Shown here piece after piece: positions 9,612-16,604 of a DNA stretch of 64,000 nt. Source of the DNA: Candidatus Coatesiibacteriota bacterium (lineage in GTDB: Bacteria > RBG-13-66-14 > B26-G2 > JAUVZD01); NCBI GenBank assembly GCA_030602715.1, contig JAUVZD010000002.1, positions 62,001-126,000 on the forward strand, written 5' to 3'. The notes under the pieces were generated by a model. The model made no database searches. It had not been told where the DNA came from and worked only from the letters and a program-made list of their open reading frames with translations. Position numbers and translations under genes: made by a program. Numbering within the stretch: the stretch's first letter is position 1; each line of letters opens with the position of its first letter.

Positions 9612-10277
9612 AGATAGTCCCTCTTCTAGTATATCTTTACATTTGGCGTATATGAATAAGCACCTTTCAATCCGTCTTGCCGTTGTATCGAATTGCCCGG
9701 CCCATTTCCGTAAATATTTTATATATAGCCACCAATCATCAACAGAATAGCTATAAACCCCTATTCCGTTTCGGTCTACACCTTTTTCCCTTTTCCGCGT
9801 TTTCGTTAAATCACATGGTAGGTTTTTTATAGATAATGGTTCCCAATCAATAGTTAATAAATCCCAAACGTGGTAGTCCAAAACGCCATATTTTTCGGGG
9901 TTTAAAAACATTAGTATAGCCGAACCTACACCCACACCGACGCCCTTTAACTTTTTCGTTCCTTTTTCAAATGCTAGTAAATGTATTTTCTTTTTAGAGT
10001 CCCCCTCATCTTCGTCCGATCCAATATTAAATATTTGCCTAAAAATTCCGTTTATCTTTTCTTTTTCGTTACCTTCGTAAAGGTCCGGGCGTCTTGGACT
10101 TTTCCATTTGCACACTTCTACGAAATCCTTTTCGTTGTTAAAGTGCCCTTTCTGCTTAACTTCTTCTATAATTCCGAAAATCCTTTTGGTTTTTTCGTTC
10201 TCTTCCGCTTTTAAGATGTAGGAATTCGCCGTTAATAAATCTTCTATCGTATTGTATTTTTTGATCGATATTTCCAT
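9591..10277 (-). CDS. Helix-hairpin-helix (HhH-GPD-like) protein of unknown function
   Basis: No named family recognised. The 228-residue protein contains LKGVGVGVGSAILMFLNP followed by YGVLDYHVWDLL. This resembles the helix-hairpin-helix plus conserved aspartate of the HhH-GPD DNA glycosylase superfamily (compare VDTHV in endonuclease III), so base-excision or DNA-binding activity is possible. ECVCKW-type residues are limited to VCKWKSPRRPDLYEG near residue 70, which is common in small HhH proteins of this kind. I place the start at ATG 10277, since the preceding in-frame codons belong to remnant 2. The stop TAG at 9591 and the last six or so codons fall inside remnant 1, so the natural C-terminus may have been altered on insertion. 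AT-rich; accessory cargo. Confidence 0.7.
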   Translation of the reverse strand: MEISIKKYNTIEDLLTANSYILKAEENEKTKRIFGIIEEVKQKGHFNNEKDFVEVCKWKSPRRPDLYEGNEKEKINGIFRQIFNIGSDEDEGDSKKKIHLLAFEKGTKKLKGVGVGVGSAILMFLNPEKYGVLDYHVWDLLTIDWEPLSIKNLPCDLTKTRKREKGVDRNGIGVYSYSVDDWWLYIKYLRKWAGQFDTTARRIERCLFIYAKCKDILEEGLSFSPKSS

Positions 10278-10293
10278 CGTAACCTTTTTCTCC

Positions 10294-10484
10294 TCAATAC
10301 ACCCACTCCGGTTTCCTCTTCTCAAAAAAGGCGCTCATGCCCTCCTGTCCCTCCTCACTCACCCGCATCTTGGCTATCGCCTCGGCGGTGTAGCCCTTGA
10401 CCTCGCTGATGGGCTTTCCCGGCAGGCGCGGATTATGCGCACCGCTATTTCGCCCCTATTGGCTATGAGGATTTTGGAGAACAT
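10294..10484 (-). pseudogene. Chimeric remnant 2: biotin carboxylase 5' end fused to crotonase 3' end
   Basis: On the minus strand this begins with ATG at 10484 and 23 codons nearly identical to the start of the biotin carboxylase ([18 protein letters not shown] then RACRE; His to Arg is the one change). At the shared word CCCGGCA (10418-10424) it switches, out of frame, to the last 42 or so codons of the crotonase gene ([20 protein letters not shown] ... KRKPEWVY, stop at 10294). Its crotonase part shares about eight bases with remnant 1 that the intact gene at 10713 lacks, so both came from a diverged allele. It lies between the HhH gene and the zinc-ribbon gene. Confidence 0.88.
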
Positions 10485-10503
10485 ATAGTGTAAAACCAAC
10501 TGC

Positions 10504-10683
10504 CTAATTATTGTCTTTTTCTAGTATTGCGAATTTGTCCATTTCCTTCATTCTTCTTCCATAACCCTTAACAGTATACCCACAATTTGGATTTGAACAG
10601 ACCCAGAAATAGAAAAATCTCTTTTCCGAAGACAAAGGCAACAAATTCCCTTTTTTGCAAATAAAACACTTTGGAAATTCCAT
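10504..10683 (-). CDS. Zinc-ribbon microprotein (59 residues)
   Basis: Small protein of unknown function. It begins [19 protein letters not shown] with a CxxC knuckle (Cys6, Cys9), then an aromatic strand [15 protein letters not shown] with a Cx4C pair (Cys29, Cys34), together a plausible four-cysteine zinc ribbon like those of topoisomerase-type or restriction-associated zinc fingers. The tail is basic then acidic. GGGGGTGAG precedes ATG 10683 at good spacing, supporting real translation. It lies between the intact crotonase gene and remnant 2, the third cargo gene of this hot spot, and is AT-rich. Confidence 0.72.
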   Translation of the reverse strand: MEFPKCFICKKGNLLPLSSEKRFFYFWVCSNPNCGYTVKGYGRRMKEMDKFAILEKDNN

Positions 10684-10712
10684 AATTTTCTCACCCCCTC
10701 ATATATTTAATC

Positions 10713-11504
10713 TCACCCAACCCACTTTGGCTTGCGCTTCTCAAAGAAGGCGCTCATGCCCTCCTGACCCTCCTCGCTGACGCGCATTTTGGCTATAGCC
10801 TCGGCGGTGTATCCTTTGACCTCGGAGATGGGTCTGCCCGGCACCCTCTGGAGAAGTTCCTTGCAGGTGGCGATCGCCTCCGGTCCGGAGGTGAGCAGGG
10901 CGCCGATTATCTCATCAACCGCCGAATCCAGCTCCTTTAAAGGAACTACTTTGTTTACCAGTCCGGCGGACAAAGCCCGTTCAGCGGTCAACCGCTCACC
11001 GGTGAGGAAGAACTCCCGTGCTTTGGATTCCCCCACCCGGCGGATGACATAGGGGCTGATGCAGGCCGGCACCAGTCCCAGCTTGACCTCGGAGAGGGAG
11101 AGCACCGCGCTCCCGGCGACGACGGCGATATCGCAGGCGGCTACCAAGCCGGTGCCCCCACCGATGGCGGAGCCGTTCACCCGGGCGATGGTGGGCTTCT
11201 TGCAGGTGAATATCGCCTCCATCAGGTCGGCGACTTTGTTGGACTCGGCGAGGTTCTCCTGGTAGGAGTATTTGATTATCTCCCGCATCCAGTTGAGGTC
11301 CGCCCCGGCGCAGAAGGACTTGCCCTCGCCGGTGAGCACCACCACCCGCACATCACCGTCTTTTCCCAGCTTGGCGAAGGCGTCCAGCAGGTCAAGCAAC
11401 ATCTGATAGTTGAAGGCGTTGTGCACCTTGGGGCGGTTGAGGGTGATGCGGCAGACCCGGTCGGCGGTCTCTACTTTTATGGTTTTGTAGGGCATGGACT
11501 TCAT
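10713..11504 (-). CDS. Enoyl-CoA hydratase/isomerase, methylglutaconyl-CoA hydratase-like
   Basis: Crotonase-fold hydratase; its neighbours suggest hydration of 3-methylglutaconyl-CoA to HMG-CoA. The 263-residue protein has the oxyanion-hole segments SFCAGADLNWM and GSAIGGGTGLVAACDIAV, a SEVKLGLVPACISPYV strand and the AFFEKRKPKW tail typical of crotonases. The CAGADLNWM form is characteristic of AUH/LiuC-type hydratases. The start could be ATG 11504 or ATG 11495; neither has a strong ribosome binding site. Its 3' end is the source sequence of remnants at 9511-9598 and 10294-10424. In the ancestral order its stop probably lay just before the biotin carboxylase start. Confidence 0.92.
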   Translation of the reverse strand: MKSMPYKTIKVETADRVCRITLNRPKVHNAFNYQMLLDLLDAFAKLGKDGDVRVVVLTGEGKSFCAGADLNWMREIIKYSYQENLAESNKVADLMEAIFTCKKPTIARVNGSAIGGGTGLVAACDIAVVAGSAVLSLSEVKLGLVPACISPYVIRRVGESKAREFFLTGERLTAERALSAGLVNKVVPLKELDSAVDEIIGALLTSGPEAIATCKELLQRVPGRPISEVKGYTAEAIAKMRVSEEGQEGMSAFFEKRKPKWVG

Positions 11505-11512
11505 AATTTCAA

Positions 11513-11845
11513 TTAAACAACCACCCCACCCTCTCTAACATTTAATAGTAATGGGCTATTATAGTTTTCATACTTATCTTCAGTAGTAGGAAGCAATGTG
11601 AGTAAAACACCATATTTCACATTTAACTCGTAAACCATATCACAAGTCGCATCTATCTCCCTGGAAGCCCCACCCGGTATCAACTTCTTTAGCACCACCA
11701 GCACATCTATGTCCGAATCCTCATCCGCTTCGCCACGGGCGTGGCTACCGTAAAGGATTAGTTTGACTAACTGGTCGCCGTAATGCTCGCTTAGCGCTTA
11801 CTTCAGCTCGGCGAGTATATCCTTTATGTCTTCCACACCTAACAT
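11513..11845 (-). pseudogene. MNT-type nucleotidyltransferase interrupted by an in-frame stop
   Basis: Starting at ATG 11845 the frame encodes MLGVEDIKDILAELK, then TAA at 11798-11800. It continues in the same frame as ALSEHYGDQLVKLILYGSHARGEADEDSDIDVLV and on to a stop at 11513. The GSxARGEADxxSDIDxLV motif is the catalytic signature of minimal nucleotidyltransferases, often partners of HEPN proteins in toxin-antitoxin pairs. Only the one stop disrupts an otherwise intact frame of about 110 codons, so this is a young pseudogene or a truncated product restarting inside. No HEPN partner is adjacent. It sits between the carboxyltransferase and crotonase genes. Confidence 0.75.
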
Positions 11846-11852
11846 AATCTAC

Positions 11853-13460
11853 CTACATCCTAAATATACCATACTTAGTCTCCGGGATGTCCGCATTCAA
11901 GCTCATGGAGATGCCCAGCGCCAGAGCGGTGCGAGTTTCAGTCGGTTCTATGATGCCGTCGTCCCAGATGTGGGCTGTGGAGTAATAGGGCGTTGATTGG
12001 GCTTCATACTCATCAATTATTGGCTTGCGAATCTCCTCTATCTCCTTTTTGGTCAGCTTCTTGCCCTGCTTCTCAAGTTGGCGGACTTTGACCATCGCCA
12101 GCACATCGGCGGCTTGCTCCCCTCCCATCACGCAGATGCGGGAGTTGGGCCACATCCACAACAGCCGGGCGCCATAGGCTCGTCCGCACATGGCGTAGTT
12201 GCCGGCGCCGAAGGATCCGCCCACGATGACGGTCAACTTGGGAACATCGGCGCAAGCAACCGCATGCACCATCTTGGCGCCGTCCCGGGCGATTCCCCCG
12301 TGCTCATACTGCTTGCCGACGATAAAGCCGGTGATGTTCTGCAGGAAGATGATGGGTATACGCCGCATGGTGCACAGTTCAATGAAGTGGCTTGCCTTCA
12401 GCGCCGACTCGCTGAACAACACCCCGTTGTTTCCGATAATGCCCACCGGATAGCCCATAATGCGGGCAAAGCCACAGACCACGGTGGGGGCGTAAAGCTC
12501 CTTGAACTCCTGAAAGCGGGAGCCGTCAAAGATGCGGGCGATGACCTCACGGATGTCGTAGGGCTTGCGCACGCTGGTGGGGATGATGCCGTAAAGCTCC
12601 TCGGGGTCGTAGCGAGGCTCCTCCGGCTCGGTTATCTCCAGCGGGAATTTGCTCGGACGCTCCAGGGCTTCAACGATGTTTCTGGTGATCTCAATTGCAT
12701 GCTCGTCGTTCTGGGCGTAATGGTCGGAGACGCCGGATATGCGGCAGTGGACATCGGCTCCGCCCAGCTCCTCATCGGTGACCTCCTCGCCGGTAGCCGC
12801 CTTCACCAGCGGAGGTCCGCCGATGAAGATGGTGCCCTGCTTGCGCACGATTACCGACTCGTCGCTCATGGCGGGCACATAAGCCCCCCCGGCTGTGCAA
12901 CTACCCAAAACCACCGCAATCTGGGGGATGCCCAGAGCAGAAAGGCGAGCCTGATTGTAGAATATCTTGCCGAAGTGGTCCTTATCCGGGAAGGTGCCCT
13001 CCTGAAGGGGGAGGAAGATGCCCCCGGAGTCCACCAGATAGATGCAGGGCAGGCGGTTCTCCATAGCCACCTGCTGGGCACGGACATGCTTCTTGATGGT
13101 TATGGGGAAGTAGGTTCCGCCCTTCACGGTGGCGTCGTTTGCCACCACCAGCACCTCCCGCCCATGCACCACACCTATGCCGGTGACCATTCCGGCGCAT
13201 GGGGCTTCGTTGTTATACATATCGTAGGCGGCAAAAGCAGATAACTCCAGGAAGGGAGTGTTGCGGTCAAAGAGAATTTCCAACCGTTTGCGCACCGGCA
13301 TTTTACCCCGCTTTATGTGCCTCTCCATTGATTTGGGAGGTCCCCCCTTGCGGACGGTTGAAAGCCTCTCCCTCAACTCATCTTGCAGGCGGAGATTCTC
13401 CTCACGGTTGTTGTTAAACTCCTTGGATTTTGTGTCTATTTTGGACTGTAAGCGATACAT
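11853..13460 (-). CDS. Methylcrotonyl-CoA carboxylase-type carboxyltransferase (beta) subunit
   Basis: Transfers carboxyl from biotin to an acyl-CoA. The family is the 3-methylcrotonyl-CoA carboxylase beta chain rather than propionyl-CoA: [50 protein letters not shown] and [20 protein letters not shown] are all MCC-like. The [18 protein letters not shown] and [14 protein letters not shown] motifs form the second crotonase-like half. Start is ATG 13460 (MYRLQSKI); a GTG two codons upstream (13466) is possible. Length about 535 residues is normal. With the biotin carboxylase and carrier genes downstream it completes a three-subunit MCC of the leucine pathway, making 3-methylglutaconyl-CoA. Confidence 0.93.
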   Translation of the reverse strand: MYRLQSKIDTKSKEFNNNREENLRLQDELRERLSTVRKGGPPKSMERHIKRGKMPVRKRLEILFDRNTPFLELSAFAAYDMYNNEAPCAGMVTGIGVVHGREVLVVANDATVKGGTYFPITIKKHVRAQQVAMENRLPCIYLVDSGGIFLPLQEGTFPDKDHFGKIFYNQARLSALGIPQIAVVLGSCTAGGAYVPAMSDESVIVRKQGTIFIGGPPLVKAATGEEVTDEELGGADVHCRISGVSDHYAQNDEHAIEITRNIVEALERPSKFPLEITEPEEPRYDPEELYGIIPTSVRKPYDIREVIARIFDGSRFQEFKELYAPTVVCGFARIMGYPVGIIGNNGVLFSESALKASHFIELCTMRRIPIIFLQNITGFIVGKQYEHGGIARDGAKMVHAVACADVPKLTVIVGGSFGAGNYAMCGRAYGARLLWMWPNSRICVMGGEQAADVLAMVKVRQLEKQGKKLTKKEIEEIRKPIIDEYEAQSTPYYSTAHIWDDGIIEPTETRTALALGISMSLNADIPETKYGIFRM

Positions 13461-13485
13461 TCCCACTCATCCAGAAAAAAGGAAA

Positions 13486-13514
13486 CAAAAAAGAGAGGAT
13501 ACTAAAATTTCCTC
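13486..13514 (-). terminator. Possible terminator/attenuator between DUF35 and carboxyltransferase genes
   Basis: On the minus strand GAGGA (13514-13510) and TCCTC (13499-13495) flank a ten-base AT-rich loop, extended by partly pairing AGAG/CTCT, followed by TCTTTTTTG (plus-strand A run 13486-13492). It would separate the HMG-CoA synthase-thiolase-DUF35 unit from the carboxylase unit. The stem is short, so it may only attenuate. Confidence 0.45.
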
Positions 13515-13522
13515 CCCTCTAA

Positions 13523-13924
13523 TCACTTAAATCTATCCAGAACCGCCTTGTAGCCATAATGGATTATCCCCGCATCCCCCTCCTCACCTATCTTGCGAAA
13601 TTCAATGGTCACCGGTGCTCCTATCTCAAGCTCCTCCGGTTTAGCGTCGGCAACCTGACAGGTCAGCCTTACCCCGTCCTCCAGCTCAACGACTGAGACA
13701 ATGTAGGGCACCTGTTCCACGAACTGACTGGGACCTATCCGCACCACGCTGTAGGATACCACCTTACCCTTGTCAGAAAGGCGATGGGGTTCAAACTCCT
13801 TGCCCCCGCATTCATCGCAGATGAGCCGAGGGGGGAAGAAGAGCTTTGAACATCCCTTACACTTCGCCGCCTCCAGGCGGTAGCGCTGGGGAATCTCTCT
13901 AGTATATCTTGCAGATGTGGACAT
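13523..13924 (-). CDS. DUF35 zinc-ribbon/OB-fold protein (thiolase-associated scaffold)
   Basis: Acyl-CoA-binding OB-fold partner that in archaea bridges acetoacetyl-CoA thiolase and HMG-CoA synthase and channels intermediates. The 133-residue protein has an N-terminal zinc ribbon (CKGC, then CDEC) followed by the OB-fold (GKVVSYSVVRIGPSQFVEQVPYIVSVVELEDG). The start is ATG 13924, preceded by GGAGG at nine bases; that ribosome binding site lies inside the end of the thiolase gene, whose stop is two bases away. This tight coupling to the thiolase matches the archaeal gene order. Confidence 0.9.
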   Translation of the reverse strand: MSTSARYTREIPQRYRLEAAKCKGCSKLFFPPRLICDECGGKEFEPHRLSDKGKVVSYSVVRIGPSQFVEQVPYIVSVVELEDGVRLTCQVADAKPEELEIGAPVTIEFRKIGEEGDAGIIHYGYKAVLDRFK

Positions 13925-13925
13925 T

Positions 13926-15083
13926 TTATATCGCCTCCAGTATGTGCACCACGGCGCTTCCACCGGTGCCGCCCATATTCTGGGTCAAGCCGTATTTTGC
14001 CCCCTCCACCTGTCGTTCCCCACACTCTCCACGCAACTGTTTGGTAACCTCAACCAGTTGAGCCACGCCGGTGGCTCCCACCGGATGACCTTTGGACTTG
14101 AGACCGCCGGAGGTGTTGACCGGGATCTTCCCTCCCAGGGCGGTTGTGCCCTCCTTTGCCGCCGAACCACCCTTGCCTTTCTCCACCAAGCCCAGCGCCT
14201 CAATGACCATTATCTCGGCGATGGTGAAGCAGTCGTGCACCTCAGCGCAGTGCAGGTCCTGGGGTTTAATGTCGGCTTGCTTGTAAGCCTGTTTGGCGGC
14301 TCTCGCTGTGCCCTCAAGCCAGGAGAGTTCCTTTCGCTGGTGGAGGGCGATGGTGTCGGTGGCGTGACCGATACCCGCCACCCTGACCAACGGCTTATCG
14401 GTGAACTTGGACGCCATCTCCAGGGGGCATAGAATTGCCGCCGCCGCCCCGTCGGTTATCGGAGAGCAGTCGTAGATGTGCAGGGGGTCGGCGACCATAA
14501 TTGAGTTCAGCACCGCATCAACGGAAATCTCAAACGGGAACTGCGCCAGGGGGTTCTTGGCTCCATGCTTGTGGTTCTTGACCGCGACATGAGCCAGATC
14601 CTCGCTGGTGGTGCCATAAAGATGCATGTGCTCCACAGCCATCATGGCATAGAGCGAAGGGAAAGTGACCCCGTGATAGACCTCGTATTCGGCATCCGCC
14701 GCTGTGGACAGGGCGTAGGTGGCTCCGTCCCCGCCGACATCGGTCATCTTCTCCACCCCGGCGACCATAACTATATCGCTCGCCCCACTGGCAACCTCAA
14801 AGTAGCCACACTTGGCAGCCAACGCCCCGGAGGCGCACGCAGACTCAATGCGAGCGGAAGGCAGGTGATTCTGACCCAGGTAGTCGGCAAGGAGGGAAGC
14901 CAGATGCTCCTGTCCTATAAATAGTCCGGAGGTCATACAGCCCACATACATTGAGTCCAGGTGGTCCACTTTTGTGTCCGCTATCGCCTCCAGAGCTGAC
15001 TCCACAAATATATCCCGCAAGGGGGACTCCCATAACTCCCCCCATCTGTTTATTCCCACTCCGATTATTGCTACATCGCGCAT
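13926..15083 (-). CDS. Thiolase (acetyl-CoA C-acetyltransferase, archaeal/SCP-x type)
   Basis: Condenses two acetyl-CoA to acetoacetyl-CoA or the reverse. Length 385 residues. Nucleophilic Cys83 lies in [10 protein letters not shown], with [26 protein letters not shown] (catalytic histidine) and [16 protein letters not shown] near the end, as in the archaeal/SCP-x thiolase group rather than AtoB-type enzymes. The start ATG 15083 gives [10 protein letters not shown], the usual N-terminus, and follows GAGGTG. It sits between HMG-CoA synthase (11 bases upstream) and DUF35, which in archaea form one physical complex. Confidence 0.92.
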   Translation of the reverse strand: MRDVAIIGVGINRWGELWESPLRDIFVESALEAIADTKVDHLDSMYVGCMTSGLFIGQEHLASLLADYLGQNHLPSARIESACASGALAAKCGYFEVASGASDIVMVAGVEKMTDVGGDGATYALSTAADAEYEVYHGVTFPSLYAMMAVEHMHLYGTTSEDLAHVAVKNHKHGAKNPLAQFPFEISVDAVLNSIMVADPLHIYDCSPITDGAAAAILCPLEMASKFTDKPLVRVAGIGHATDTIALHQRKELSWLEGTARAAKQAYKQADIKPQDLHCAEVHDCFTIAEIMVIEALGLVEKGKGGSAAKEGTTALGGKIPVNTSGGLKSKGHPVGATGVAQLVEVTKQLRGECGERQVEGAKYGLTQNMGGTGGSAVVHILEAI

Positions 15084-15094
15084 GCCCATCACCT

Positions 15095-16156
15095 CTATAA
15101 AATTTGGGGGGATTCGCTCATAATTATCTTTCGCCTGAATTTGGCATATGTACCATAATCCAGATAAATTTGGTTCTTATCCAGATAATCCCGGGTCTTG
15201 GGAGCCAGGTTCTGAACTTCCTTTATGCGCTCGGTCACTTTCCAGATGAAGGCGTCGGAACCGGCTCCGGAGCCGTAGGAGACCATAAAGATGCGCTCCC
15301 CGGGCTCGGCTACATCCAGGATAGCGGTCAAACCCATGGGGCTTGAGCCGGAGTAGGTGTTACCCAGCCTGGGAACCAGCCAACCGGGCTCAATCTGCTC
15401 CTTGTTGAAGCCGAGCATCTTCCCCACTTTCATAGGGAATTTACCGTTGGGCTGATGGAAGACCGCATATTTGAAGTCGCTCGCCTTCGCCTTCGCCCTC
15501 TCCATAATGGCACGACCGGCGCCCAGAATATGTTTGAAGTAGGCCGGCTCGCCGGTGTAGCGACCGGCATGCTGGGGATAGTATTGATGCTCCTTGCGCC
15601 AGAAGTCGGCGGTGTCGGTCATATATGCGTCGGTAAACTCACATTCCGCCACCAGATTCTCGCTTCCCATGATAAAAGCCGCCCCGCCGGCGCTTGCCGA
15701 GTATTCCAGAGCGTCGCCTGGGGCTCCCTGGCTGGTGTCCGTCCCAATACCCACAGCATATTTCACTGCTCCCGCCTGGACCAGGTTCAAAGCGACGAAC
15801 ATTCCTTCTGTTCCGGCTTTGCAGGCGAACTCAAAGTCAGCGGTATGGCAGTATGGGGTCGCTCCCATCGCTTCAGCAACGATGGTCCCGCTGGGCTTGA
15901 CCGCATAAGGATGGGACTCACTGCCGACATACAGAGCCCCTATCTCTGTGGGGTCAATTTTAGCCCGTTTGAGCGCATTGCGAGCCGCCTCCACCGAGAT
16001 AGTGACCGTATCCTGGTCGGGACCGGGAACCGACTTCTGTTCCATCAAAAGCCCCGCCTTATAAGCGAGCGCATCGGCACCCCAGATTTTGGCAATCTCC
16101 TCCAGCTTTATACGGAAGCGGGGGATATAAACCCCGTAGCCGACGATTCCTACCAT
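15095..16156 (-). CDS. Hydroxymethylglutaryl-CoA synthase, archaeal type
   Basis: Joins acetyl-CoA and acetoacetyl-CoA to HMG-CoA (mevalonate pathway; reversible in principle). The 353-residue length and sequence match the short archaeal HMGCS family rather than the longer Gram-positive/eukaryotic one: [29 protein letters not shown] with the catalytic glutamate, [12 protein letters not shown] with Cys112, [10 protein letters not shown] with the histidine, and [20 protein letters not shown] 16156 follows GGGAGGT. It is the first gene of the minus-strand acyl-CoA region. No mevalonate kinase or HMG-CoA reductase gene is in the window, while the methylcrotonyl-CoA carboxylase genes are, so a catabolic link is possible. 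Confidence 0.92.
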   Translation of the reverse strand: MVGIVGYGVYIPRFRIKLEEIAKIWGADALAYKAGLLMEQKSVPGPDQDTVTISVEAARNALKRAKIDPTEIGALYVGSESHPYAVKPSGTIVAEAMGATPYCHTADFEFACKAGTEGMFVALNLVQAGAVKYAVGIGTDTSQGAPGDALEYSASAGGAAFIMGSENLVAECEFTDAYMTDTADFWRKEHQYYPQHAGRYTGEPAYFKHILGAGRAIMERAKAKASDFKYAVFHQPNGKFPMKVGKMLGFNKEQIEPGWLVPRLGNTYSGSSPMGLTAILDVAEPGERIFMVSYGSGAGSDAFIWKVTERIKEVQNLAPKTRDYLDKNQIYLDYGTYAKFRRKIIMSESPQIL

Positions 16157-16348
16157 TTAGGATACCTCCCAATTGAGCAGGGGAACGGTGGCTTTATTCA
16201 GGTTTTGTGAAAAAATTAGCTAACGGTAAGATTAATATATCCTCACCTAGCGAGGAGAAAAGAAAGATAAATTCATTTGATAGATACTCTAACCTGTGCA
16301 CTTTGCAAAGCACGGGGCCAATCAAAACCCACCTTGATAGTAATGTTT

Positions 16349-16378
16349 ATACTACAATATTAATAAAAGCCAAGTCAA
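16349..16378 (-). promoter_or_regulatory. Candidate sigma70-type promoter of the HMG-CoA synthase operon
   Basis: On the minus strand TTGACT (16378-16373) and TAGTAT (16354-16349) are separated by 18 bases in AT-rich sequence. Transcription would start near 16340, giving a leader of about 180 bases before the HMG-CoA synthase ATG. Consensus matches are five of six and four of six. Confidence 0.42.
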
Positions 16379-16519
16379 GAATATTCTTAATTTTAGAGAG
16401 GATATGACAGTTAAATCATGAAATTTTAAGCGATTCATAGATTACTCCGAAGGACAACATAGATTAATAAACCTCCGAGGAGCGATGAGAGAACATTTAT
16501 TCATCTAGCGACAATACCC

Positions 16520-16548
16520 TTGCAAAAATAAATCCATTGTGATAATGT
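16520..16548 (+). promoter_or_regulatory. Candidate promoter of the sulfatase-fold gene
   Basis: TTGCAA at 16520-16525 and TAATGT at 16543-16548 with a 17-base spacer precede the plus-strand gene. The -10 is poor (three of six), but the same TTGCAA -35 occurs before the PfkB-acsB unit. Confidence 0.28.
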
Positions 16549-16604
16549 CGGTAAAAAATTAGATGGCATCAACTTAGGTAACTGAGAAGCAACAAAGCCA
16601 AAGT

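Larger units (their letters stand above)
16157..16604. other. AT-rich intergenic region between divergent units
   Basis: About 450 bases separating the minus-strand HMG-CoA synthase operon from the plus-strand sulfatase-fold gene. It holds the two promoter candidates listed separately, a small hairpin (TCCTC 16240-16244 with GAGGA 16252-16256) in the minus-strand leader, and a GTGC/GCAC pair around 16300-16315. I recognise no riboswitch class and no convincing gene. Confidence 0.5.

Noticed and set aside
9511-10484. Remnants as assembly artefacts
   Set aside because: They differ from the intact genes at many silent positions and from each other, which a misassembly of the same reads would not create; long reads should still confirm.
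11997-13244. A 415-codon open frame antisense to the carboxyltransferase gene
   Set aside because: The opposite strand encodes a complete, well-conserved MCC beta subunit; the antisense product looks like low-complexity shadow.
16295-16320. A riboswitch in the HMG-CoA synthase leader
   Set aside because: Only a short GTGC/GCAC pairing is visible; I could not match the core of any riboswitch class.
16207-16407. A 66-codon frame in the HMG-CoA synthase/sulfatase intergenic region
   Set aside because: No ribosome binding site, no recognisable motif, and it crosses the likely promoter and leader of the opposite strand.
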